From assembly GCA_900769975.1 (NCBI GenBank), contig CAAGIR010000027.1, positions 1 to 52,379 on the forward strand: a stretch of DNA of 52,379 bases. The letters run 5' to 3'. The notes beneath the pieces were generated by a model, which saw only the letters and a list, made by a program, of their open reading frames with translations, did no database searches and was not told where the DNA came from. This stretch comes from Spirochaetia bacterium (GTDB lineage Bacteria > Spirochaetota > Spirochaetia > Treponematales > Treponemataceae). Position numbers and translations under genes: made by a program. Positions 16,022 through 28,000 of the stretch are shown piece after piece (the first letter of the stretch is position 1; each line of letters begins with the position of its first letter).

Positions 16022-19000
16022 TTATCTTTCGATTTCTGCAATTTTGTGTTTACTCTGTTTTATCGGTTCAGTTTGTGGAAATAGGGCAGGGTTAATTTCT
16101 GTTTTCCATGTGGTATTTATCCTCAGTGGATTTTCCAGGTTTCTAAAATCATTTGTGTAGAATGAGCCTGGTTTTACAGCAAGTTTTGAGGAAAGTGTTT
16201 GTGTCGGAAGTCCGCAATCTATAATGCAGCCTTTTTCCATAAGTAGTTTCATTGTTTTTTCAATTTTGGCCTGTTCTTTTTCAGATAGTTTTTCTGTAAA
16301 ATGTTCCGTAATAATCGGGAATGTGCCGATTGAGCCTGTAGATATTGCGGTAAAAAAGAATTCATTTTTAACATTTTCAGGCGGAGCATAGAAAAACTTT
16401 TTGTCATAGTATTTTATTGCGTTGATTTTTAAATCTGCGTTTGCAAAAACTACAGGAATATGTTTGTCATTCCAAGAATTTGTATCATTCAGATTTTCTG
16501 CAACTTTATTTAGCCCACCGTGATCATTGATTGTGGTATTCATCCATTCAGGAATGTTTTCTTTCAGAAGATTGTCGTTCGTCTGTTCTGTTTGTATGTT
16601 ATTCCAGCCATTTTCAGGTGTATAGACTGAAAAAGAATCGTGGTCAAGAATTATATGTCCTGCAAAGCGGTTTATTCCGTCTGTTCTTTTACAGGACATT
16701 CTGAGCTTTTCTGTGACATGAATGTCTTCTATTGATGGTTGAGTGTTTCCGCTTGGGTGGTTGTGCGCAGCAACAATAAAGCAGTCTTTTTCTTCTGCCC
16801 TGGAAATGACAGATTTTAAAAGTGAGCAGTTATCATAATCAATTTTGCAGATTGAAGGCATATTTGTTGAAACGGAAAGCTGATCGCTTATTTCACCTGT
16901 CTTTCTGTCAATGAGGACATATCGGAAGGTTTCAAATTTTTTGTCGCGGTAGATTTCCATTGCGGATTTAAGCTGCTCTAAAGCCATATTGTCCATGGTG
17001 TTTGATTCTGAAAGAGGCAGTGTTTGTCCTACAATGTCGAAAACGCCTTTTTCTTCAAATGTTTTAAATGCTGTCCAAAGGCCTTCCTTCTTTCCGGTTA
17101 AAATCGGTTCTGAAATTTCCTGTCGGCGTTTTTCAGCGTCACGGATTTCTTTGTCTGTGACGAAAGTGTCGTCTGTAACCGTGTAATAAACAGGAGTTTG
17201 TTCGGATACGGAAAGTTTTTCTGTTTTTTGATAATCTGTTTCATCAAAGAGAAGTCCATAGTTCTTTTCTTTTAGAGAAGAATCATTTTCAATCATTGTA
17301 TTTTTTTTCCGTTTCATTTCTTCCAGAATTTCGCTCATCGGGCGGAGATTGGAAAGTATTTCGTTTTCCAGTGCTTCGCGCTGTTTTTCAATCGGATGCT
17401 CTGTAAGTTTCTGTTCTGCAAGGTGAATTTTCATTTCCTTGATTTTTTCAGGAATCTTCTCTTTCTGGGATTCAATTTCCTGTTGAATGGACTGTTTTTC
17501 CATGTTCAGATTGTGGATATACATGGCTTTTTTTTCCTCATTGTGGATATTGAGTTTTTCAAGTTTTGCATTTACGGTTTCTTCCTGTTTTTTCAAGGAT
17601 TCCAGATGTTTTTTATAGTCTTTATGACTTTCTTTTATCCAATTTGGAACAGTTTCCCCGGCACTGATGTATTCATCAATGTCTTTTCTGTAACTTTCAA
17701 TTTCTTCTTCCATTTCTTGTATGTTTTTTTCAAGCTTGATTTTTTTTGTTATGATTTCATTGAAATTTTCTATTTTTAGTTCTATTCTTGAAAGCTGATT
17801 GTTCAAGTCTTTTGTCTGCTCGTCAAAAATAAGCATTACGCGTTTTTCAGGGTTTTTGATGAGGTCAAACTTGAGTTCTTCCGGGTTTATATCCTCGACA
17901 TTGAGAGTATTTCCCTTGTAAGTCCACAGGTCGTTGATTCGGCTTCGTTTTTCATCGTGCTTCTGGTAAAGGAGTGAGTCAATTGAATCGTTCATTACAG
18001 GATATACGATGTGGACATGTCCCTGGAGGTTTCCCTGTCTCCAAATTCTTCCTTCTGCCTGGGTTGTTTCAGACGGATTCCAGCCGAGCGAACAGTTATA
18101 CATTACAAAGCTGTTTCCGTTTAGGTCGATTCCCTCTGAGGTGTTTTTTCCGCCGATTATGATTTTGAGCGGATTTTTCAGATCGTTGAAGGCTGCGGTG
18201 ATTTTGTCTTTTTTCTCCGGTGTTCCGTTTATTTCGCCGTTTATAATTTGGATTGCTTCTTTAGGAATTCCGTGTGAGATAAGGTAGTCTTTTACAAGCG
18301 TATGTCCTTCTTTTCCGAGAGGCATATAGATAAACTGCCCCTTTTCTTTATGTTTTTTGTACATATCTGCGACTGCATCGCAGACGAATTTAAGTTTTGG
18401 AGAGGATTCCACGAATTCTGAAAGCAAAGGAATTTCTGCTTCCTGATATTTGTATTGTTTCAGAAGGGCAGGGGAAACAAGGGCAAGACGCATATTGTTC
18501 ATTGCTTCAAGGACTGCTCCCGGATTGTCGTTTTTTGATTCTGTCATTCTGCGCTCTTCTTCCGCCATTATTGTTTTCTGGAGAGGAGAGAGGTCGAGTT
18601 CTTTCAGATGTGTGAATTTTTTCGGGCGGATAATTCCTGCTTCTTCTCCGTCTACCTTGTCGATGAATTCCATAAGGAGATTCTGGAGGGCAGGAAGTTC
18701 TTTCCAGTCTTTCATTACCTGCTTGTATTCGATGTTTCCTTTTGGACTTACTGCAAGCTCAAGTTTTGTGTGTGCAAACTGATTCAAGAAATCTCTGAGA
18801 GAGTAGATGCCGGAATTTATAAGTCTTTGCCGTCCTACATAGGAAAGCATTGAATAGACTTCAAGCGGTGAATTTGTGAATGGAGTTGCCGTAAGAAGAT
18901 AAACATTTCGGTTTGCGTTCTTTTCCTGAACAATTTGCGTCATCGCATAGAGTTTTAGAGCACGTTTTGACGGTGTTCCGCAAGGAATTCCTGAATATTC

Positions 19001-22000
19001 GTTTGAGTCGTTTTTATTCTTAGGTCTTGGAACTACCCACAGATTTTTAAAATTGTGTGCTTCATCGACAGTGATGTTGTCGAATTTGCATTTTTCAAAG
19101 AAAACATAGCCTGAATCTTCTACTGCACTGGAAATTCCGATTGTGTCTTTGATTTTCTGGAATGTTTCGGCGTTTTCCTTGGCCGAGCCATCAAAGTCTG
19201 CTGAAAGGAGTTTTGCAAAATCCGTAAAAAGTGTTGTTTTGCAGGATTCTTCTGTGAAGGTAATCCGTTTAAGTGCTTCATAGGTACAGACTGAAATTGA
19301 GCTGGGTTCGATGTTCAAGGTATGTCCGTCTTCTTTGCTTCTAAATCTGTCTATTGCTTCGTCATTGAAATTATAAAGATCATTTACTTTTATTTTCGGA
19401 AAGAGTTCCCGGATGTCGTTTACCCATTTTGGATAGACTGAATTCGGCACTATGATAAGAGGTCTTCTGCTTCGAGCACATTGGATCTGGTTTGCGTTTG
19501 CGACGATTCCTGTGGCAGTTTTTCCGACTCCGACATCGTAGGCGAGGATGCCGTTTCCTTTTATACAGAGCCTTGATGTGCCTTTGAGCTGCTGCTCATA
19601 AAGCTTGAATTCAGAATTGCCTTTCATTCTGCTCATTCCGTCTATGTAAAGCGGAAGTTTTTCGTACTTTGGAATTACATAGGAGTTGAACCTTCTGTTG
19701 TATTCCTTGCAGAAACGTTCTTTTGTTTCATCATCAAGTCCTTCGTGCAGATAGCGGTCAAAAAGTTTGTTTGCAGTTTCTGCACGAACCATTCTCTTGA
19801 GGTCGGCTTCTTTTTTGCGTTCTTGTCTTAGATTCTTGATTTCATCTTCTGTTTTGTTGAAGCTCCAGCTGGACGTTCTGTCTGCCATAACTTTTACGCC
19901 GTCGATAAAATCAACTATGTCGTGCCAGGTTATGTTTTCAGGAAGTTCGTCTTTTGAGATGTTTGCAATGCCGAAGTCTATACTTCGTCTGTTGTAGGTT
20001 GCGTCTGTTTCTAACGATATGCCTTTTGCCCAGAGGATAAAGGATTCCGCAAGGTTCAGGTTCTGTATTTCTCCGTTTTCCATTTTTTGTGGAATTTGGA
20101 ATTCTTCTGCTATGGTGGAATTTACGGCGATATGGATGTCGTCAATTTTAATCTGTGATGTTCCGAGGCTCTGGAGAATTGCAATGTTCTTTCTGTGGAG
20201 CAGGGCAGAAGGGCTTGATTCTCTTTCTGCGGCTTGCAAGAGAACTTTCTGTTTTTCAATTTTTTTGTAAATGTCGCCGGATTCAAACAGTACGCGATGA
20301 GTCCATTTTCCGGGTGTTTCCTCTACATAGCTGCCAGATGTTTCAAGATATTTTTTGTCATCGTGTGAAAGTCTTGAGGCATTTACATATCCTTCCCAGT
20401 CTGTAGTTCGCCAGATTCTGTAATCTGAGTCATTGAATGATTTTGAGTAGAATTTTGTAAAATCCTGGACATTCATAATTTCATTGTTTTGGTTTATGTC
20501 ATATTTTTTTTCGTCGGTAGAATTTTCTTCTTCATTTTTGAAAATGTGTTTGTCTCCGGCATAGTCGTATTCGATGAGGTTTTTGATTTTCTCTTCCGGC
20601 ATTTTTTTATACGCTGCATATTTTCTATCCCAGACTGTGTGGTAGTCGAGATTTTTGTCATAAATGCCGATTACGGACGAAAGTTTTTCTTCATCGCACC
20701 ATTTTGTTTCTTCTGTCTTTCCTTTGCCGAAAACGAGGGGAAGTACTTTGGAGCGTTCAAATGCTTCTGATTGATCGAAGGTGTCGTACAGTTTTTCAAC
20801 GATAGGAATTATCCGATCGTTATAGCACCTGTGAACGTTTACAAGCCATTTGATTGTATTGTAGATGTTTTCAGGAAGTTCTCCGGCTTTTTCAAGGATT
20901 CTTGCAGCGGTTTCTGTTTCCTCTGGTGTCGGAACATATTCTGATATAGCAGACGGATGTTTCTGAGATTTTATTTCTTCTTCCGGGAAAAGTTCAGGTT
21001 GAGGGGTTACTTTCTGTCTGTCCGGCTGTTCTAAGGCAGTTGCTTTTTCAGTTTCCTTTTCCTGTTCAATGTCTGCACTTTTTTTTTGTGATTTATATGT
21101 GAAAAGTTCTGGCTTTTCAAAGAGGGGAGAGCAGAGTTCATTTGCTTCCTGAAGGTCATTCAGGCGGATTTCTTCACGGCCGTCCATATTTGCAAGCGTG
21201 AGTGTCAGCTTGAGGAGATTTTTTTTTTCTGTTTCGCTTTTGTTTGTACATATTTCATTTACATAGTTCTGACATTCGTCATTCAGTTTGCAAAATTCTG
21301 TAATCTGGCTTGAAGTCAAATTATGATTGAAAACTTTTCGTTCTCTTTGAATTTTGTATGCGTTTTCAATCTGATTTCGTAAATCCTGAATGGAGATGGT
21401 CTGGGAATTGTTTTCGTTTTTCTTTGTAAAGTGTTTGATTTCAATTTTTTCTGAAAGCGGTTTGTTGATTTTCTCCCAGTGTTCCTGTTTGCTGTTTTCA
21501 GAGCAGAGGCAGATTTTTCCTGGAATATGGTTGTTTCCGCACGGACAAGGAGCTGATGTCATGGCAAGCTGAAAATCTGTCGGGTAGGTGGCTTTTTTTT
21601 CTCCTCGTGAAAGTGCGATTTTTCCTGATTCAAGTGGAACTCTGAGCATTTGAAGGACAGTGTTTCTGAATTCCGGCGCATTGTCGAGGAAAAGCGTTCC
21701 GCTGTTTGCAAAGGAAATATCTCCGGGAGTGCAGTTCGGGCCGCCGCCGAGTATTTTTTCCAGAGAGTTTTCTGGCTCGGTTTTTATGAACGGCGCGTTT
21801 GAAAAATCTTTGATTTCATAAGGATTATTGTTTTCGGAAAAATCGCTTATAATTTTGTTGATTTTTTCCTGTTCTGGCGTAAGGTTTGGAGTGAGGGCTG
21901 GAATCAGAGTTTCTATGAGTTCTGATTTTTCGTTTTCTCCTGAAAGAAGAATATTGTGCCGTCCTGCGACTGCAACCTGAATTGCCCGGACTGTTTCAAT

Positions 22001-25000
22001 GTTATTTTCGAGAATTCCGCTTGAATTTGCAAATTTGTTTAGAATTTCTTTATTGTTATTGAATGTAACTTTTTCTGGTACTGTTAAGGCTTCTGCGCTT
22101 TCTTTTACAAGACCGTCGATTTTATCGAGTTCGTTCTGGATGCTCATTCCTTCCGGCAGTTTTACGAATTCTTCTTGTTTTCCGAACCGGTTTTTGCGGA
22201 CAGTTTTTTCTCCGAGAATTTTATGAGGATTAAGAGAGAAGAATGTACTGTATGAGATGTCTTCTGCATTACAGCTTCCTTTTTTGAACACAACGATGTC
22301 TGTTCCCACTTCTGTTGTAGGGAATGTTTTTTCTGGAAGGCGGTATGCGTCTATAAGTTTTCCTTTTGAGGCGATAATCTGTTTCTGCCTGTCATTGGAA
22401 GAATTCAGGAATCCTGACGGCATTACAAAAACAAGGAGAGAATTTTCATCTTTGAGGGAATCAAGTCCGCGTGATAAAAAGTATTCTTCATAAGTGTCAA
22501 AATCTTTTCCTTCTCCTAGTCCTTTGTATTTGTCGTTGTATTTTCCGTATGGCGGATTTCCGATTACGATGTCATAAGTTGGAAGTTTATAGTCCTTGTT
22601 GATTGCCCGCTCGTTTTCATCGAAGAACTGTTTTTGAAATGCTCCTTGAATTACGGTTGCATCTGGGTGAAGAATTTTTGCGATTCTTGCAGAAGTTTCA
22701 TCAAGTTCGTGCATTGTGAAGTCATTGTTCGGTCTGTTTTTTGCGAATTTTCCAATTCCTGATGACGGCTCAAGGACTGTTTTTGCATTTGGAGCATAAG
22801 TGTCAGCGATTTTCCAGACTTTTTCAATTACATTGTTTGGCGTATAAAATTCATGAAGAATTCCGCTTGCACTTCTATCCTTTTCGTTTAAGCCGCCAGC
22901 ACCTTCGTATTGTGAGAGAATCGACAAATCTTCTTCTGTAAGTGCGTAGGGATAAATTTTTCTGAAGCGGTCAGAATCATTGAAAAAAATCAATCCTTTT
23001 CCGTCTTTTGTTTCTCGACCGCTTGTATAATCAAAATTCAAACTTACATTGTCTATTGCCGAAACAAAAGCAGTCATAGAAAGCATTTTTCTTGCCTGGT
23101 TTGCCGTTATTTCTTTTCCTGCATCCACATCCCAGTAGCCGGCATTGTTTCTTTTTGTTGTGTACACATATTTCATGCTTCTTAAGGATTCTTCAACCTG
23201 CTTCCTGTCTTTTTCCTGTTTTTCAAGTTTGTTTAAATATTTTTTTTCTTCTTCGTTGAAATATGAATTGTCAATTTTTTCAAGAATTTCACGGCACTGT
23301 TCCCGGATTTTCTTTATGTCAGAAACCGATGGGGCAGGGGAGAGGTCTGTTTTTATTTCAGTTTCTTTTACAGGGTGTTTTTCAATGTTTTCTGTTTTTT
23401 CAGATTCCTTATCGTGTGATTTTTCAATGGAAAGTGTGTTGTATGTTCTTTCTATTATATAAGTTTTATCAATCATTCCCGGAGTATTTGAGAATTTGTT
23501 TTTTTCGCATAATTCCCAGGCAATGATTCCGTTTTCATAAATTTGATTTATCATATATCTGCCGTTGGCAGTTTTTAAATCAATAGAATCAATGATGTTT
23601 TTATATTCTTCTTCCGTTCCTCCGTACTGGCTTATAATGTTTTTAAAAAGATATTCACCTCTTTCAATAATATAGGAAGAAATTTGGGAATGAAGGTCTT
23701 TGTCTATCTGATTTAATTTGTCGTTGAGAATGTCGGCGGCTATTGGCTGTTTGTAATAATCGTCTTCATTTTCAAATGCAGACAGAGGTTTTTCTCTTTC
23801 TTCAAGGAATCCTGCAAGTGCACTGTAATTGTCGTCTGTTTCAAGAGTGTTTTTAAGGTTTTCTAAATTTCTAAAGAAGAACAGGGCTTCGTTTATGGCA
23901 TTTTCGTTGTTGGCATTGAAAATATTTTCTCCGGTCGCTGTCTTTGAAAGATATTCTTTGCAGATTTCAATATAAGTTCTCTCTGTTTTATTGTTTTTTT
24001 CGGAGAGAAAATCAGGCTGATTTTCTCTGTCTTTGTAGGCAAGGTCTGTAATGAGCTTTTCAAAATTTTCTATACACTGGGCTTCAAAATTTTTTGGCTG
24101 TTCTGTTTCAACAGAAATATCTTTGTTTTCTGCAGGTGTTGAAATTTCTGGTTTATCTTCTTTTGTGAGAATCTCCGCTTCTGAAATTTCTTTTTCAGCA
24201 GTTTTCATTCGATCCGGTTTTTCAAAATAATTCGGGTGATTCTCGTAGAGCATTTCTTCTATAGTTATGCCTTTTGGAATGTGGTAGTCCATTTGAATCT
24301 GGGGAATTTCGGTTATTTCTTCGATGGAGGAATATCCCCATTCAGACATTTGAAGGTCGCCGTTTAGAATTGTGTAGCCGAATCCAGTTCCGTCTGAATA
24401 AATTTCCGAGATGTAGATTTCTGTATTGCCGAGAAAATATCTGAAGCCGAGAGGATGTGTTCCGTCTTCATTTAAGATTTCTTTGTCTGTTCTGATTTGT
24501 CTGTAGGTTTCGGCGGCATCTTTTATTTTTTGTTTGAAGAATTCGCCTTCCTCGCCCTGCGTAAGTTCGATGGTGTATTCGTACTGTGCCTTTGGAATCA
24601 TAATTCTTGCGATTTCTATATCTTCCGGCGTGAGCTGGATTTCTTTTTGTATCCGTCTTTCAGTTTGGTTTGTGTTTTCTATTTTTTTTGGAACAACAGT
24701 TTCTTCAAGTTCTGAAAGAGGTATGTTTAATTCTGTGGCCGCTTCTGTAATGGTGTCCACAATATCGTGAGCGTGGGCGTGTCCTGATTCTGATGATATG
24801 TCAAAAGAAGTTTCCTTTATCGTTCTGTTTCCGTCATTTTCCCATATCTTAAGATTTATGCGGTCAGTTTCTTCTTGAAGATCCTCTGACATTTCGATTT
24901 CTGCGTGTATTGTTATTTTTCCGTCAGTGACTGTTGATGAGATGTCATCTACCGGGGTATCAAGAGGTGAAAGTCCGAGTTTTTCAGCGAGGGCTTCAAT

Positions 25001-28000
25001 CTGTTCTTCTGTGGATTTTTGAGACGGTTCTGAGATGTCAGTTTTCTGTTCAGGCTGAGTTACATCAGATAATTCATATTCTGGAAGAGGAGCGTTGAAA
25101 AAAGCGGAATATTTTTGTGTTTTAAGGATGGCGTTTTCTTCTGCTTCTTTCAGGGTTGCAAACGATTCTTTTTCGGAAAGAATATTGAGTTTAAGATTGT
25201 AATATTGTAAATCAAAACCGTTGCCGGAATTTGAGATGATAAAACTGTCTTCGTTTCTGTGGTTTTCTTCTGAATAGATAAAAAGAGGTGTGCTGCCTGA
25301 ATTTTTTATCATTTCATAAAGCTGTGTTTTTTTATCTTCTTTCAGGGAAAATTCTGCAAAGTTTTCCTTTGTTATATGAATTTTAGGCTTTGTGCTTTCG
25401 TAGTCTGAAATAATTTCCTTATCTTCTTCGCTTAAAATATACGGCTTTATGGATATTCCATTTTTTGGACTGTCGTCAAACATTATTCCTGTTTCAGCGT
25501 CAATCTGTCTGAAACTTGTCCAATGGAAAGAAGCGCGGTCAAGTCCGCTGATAAAGTCATCGGCAGAAAGTAATTTTCTTGCCTGTACAGACGTTATCTT
25601 TTTTTGATTTTTTTTCTCGAAATAACCTGTGTTTTTGTCATAGTATTGAACAAAAAACTCTGTGCTTCTTATAGAGCGTTCGACCTGATTTTTGGACTGC
25701 TGGTTTTCTTCGTAATCATTGAGTATTGCTTTTTCTCTGTCTGTCAGGTACGAGTTTGCAAGATTTTCAGAAATTTCAAAATATTTTTTTGCAGTGGCTT
25801 TTTTATTTCTTGAATTTTTTTGTATTTGCTGAGATGGATTATAGAAATCGCGTTCTTTAGTCCAGAGGTCTTTTATTGTGTTGTAGATGGTTTCATCATA
25901 TATTTTGTGTTCAAAATCTTTTGCTTTGTCTGCATATTCCATTCCTGTTGCAACAATGTCGAAAACAGACTGTTTTATTCCTTCTCCGGTGTAGTCGTAT
26001 GAAACATCAAGTTTGTGCATATTGCCGTCTTTGTCGCAATAAAATTTGGTGTCCTCGTGATTGCAATAATAAAGGATTGCTTCTGCCTGTTTAGGAGTAA
26101 TTTTCGGTTCACCTGGACTTATCAGCTGCTCGTTCAATTTTTCTGCAAGAAGTTCTGGCGTGTCCAGAAGCAGGTTGATTTTTGGTTCAACAGGAGTTTC
26201 AAAGAACTGTTCAAGAATTTCACCGTAATGACGGTCGGCATCCTGTTTTCTGTCGCAGAGAACAGCGATACGGTTAAAGGCATTGAAGCCTATATCTGTT
26301 CCTTTTCCCCAGCTGTCAATATCGTGTGAAACTGATTCTTTTGCGATGTCGAATACTTCATCTGCATAAGATTTGTCAGAGAAAATTTCATTGATTTTTT
26401 TTGCAGGAACATTGTCCAAAAGCCAGTTTAAGTTGTCGCCCAGATTGGCATCAACGGCGGCATTTTTTATTGCTTCTCGCGGGTCTGTTCCTTTGTCAAG
26501 AAGGTTCTGCCAGTAGTCCGGGTTTGAATCAAGAGTGTTGAAGGAGTCTGCAAGGGCATTGGAGAGGACTTTTAGAATTCCGTCTTTTGTTTCGGCAAAT
26601 TGTTCCGTCATTTCCTCAAAGAAGTCTTCATCAATGTAATTCTGAATGTATTTGCTCTGTTCTTCCTGTGGCATTTGCCTGAAACGGTTTCCATTTAAAA
26701 GGATTTCTCCGTCAGCAGAAACGGTGTTTCCTGTGTAGTCATTGTGGATGTAGAGGTTTCCTTTTGGAGTTGCATAAAGCCCATATTGTTCGTTGTTGTT
26801 GTAGAATTCATAGATTTCCTGAGCCTGTTCATCAGTAAGGGGAATCTGGTAAATGAGATTGCAGTATTCCTTGAGCTGTGGAATGGAAGCCTGGTCAAGT
26901 GTAGCCGGATTTGGATATGAGAAATCATTGCTTCGTTCTTCTTGCATTTCTATTATTTTTAATTCTTCAAGATTGTTCAGATATTCTTTCTCAATCTCTG
27001 GGAACGATATGCTTGAAATTGACTCGCTGATTTTGTCCAGATTATCTTCATTGAAAATTTCCGGAGTTTGTTTTCCGGTGTTTTCAGGTTTTTTCTGGAA
27101 TGTTTCTACGGCAGTCCTGTAAATTTCTAAAGTGTTGTGGATATATTCCAGGGTATAGACAGTTTCAGGTTCTGTCATTCCGGCTGAAACAAGACTTGCT
27201 TTTGAGGCAGTTCCTGTTATGACTTTTGAAAGTGTTTCATTCCGTTTTATTTTTTCAGAAGTCATATAGTCGGGATAATTATTTTCAATGAAAGTTCGCT
27301 TTTCTTCTGTTTCGTTCTTGTGAAGTTCCTGTGCTATGGCGAAAATCTTTTCTGTGAGTTTTGTATTGTGTAATTTTATTCCGTCATTCTGCTTATCCCA
27401 GTTTACGGTCGGCCGGGATGCCTCCTTTGAAAGGAATTTGTTTTTTGAGAAATTTTCAGAAAGGAGTGTTTCATATTTTCGTTTGAATGATTCGTAGTCT
27501 TCTGAAAAAAGATTTATATCAATATTTATGCCGTCTTCATATCCGTACGGAAGACCGTTTTCATTGTTGGCATAGTCATATTCACTGCCGATATAGTAGT
27601 TGGTGTATGCACCGTCACTGTCCTTGATAAGTTCAATGCAGATGCTTCCTGCCCAGACAGGAAAGACTGATTGTAAGGGTTCGTTGGTTTTTATGTGTTC
27701 TTTTACGGTGTTGAAGTCTTTTTCTGTAAAGTTTGACCAGTCAAAGTTGAATTCTTTGGTATAGAGGTTATTTTCTTCAATTCCGGCTTTAATCAATGAC
27801 TGTTTTGTTTCTTCCGGCTGGATTGCAAGGAATTCATCTTTTGGAGCATAGATTTGAATCATCTCGTTTGAAAAAAGAATATCTTCCAGTTTATATTCTT
27901 TAGGGATAATTTTTCCGTCTGTTTCCTGTGCAATGTATTCAACTACATCTGAAATAATGTCATTTTTTTTCTGTTCAATTTCTTCTTCAAACCGTCTGTC

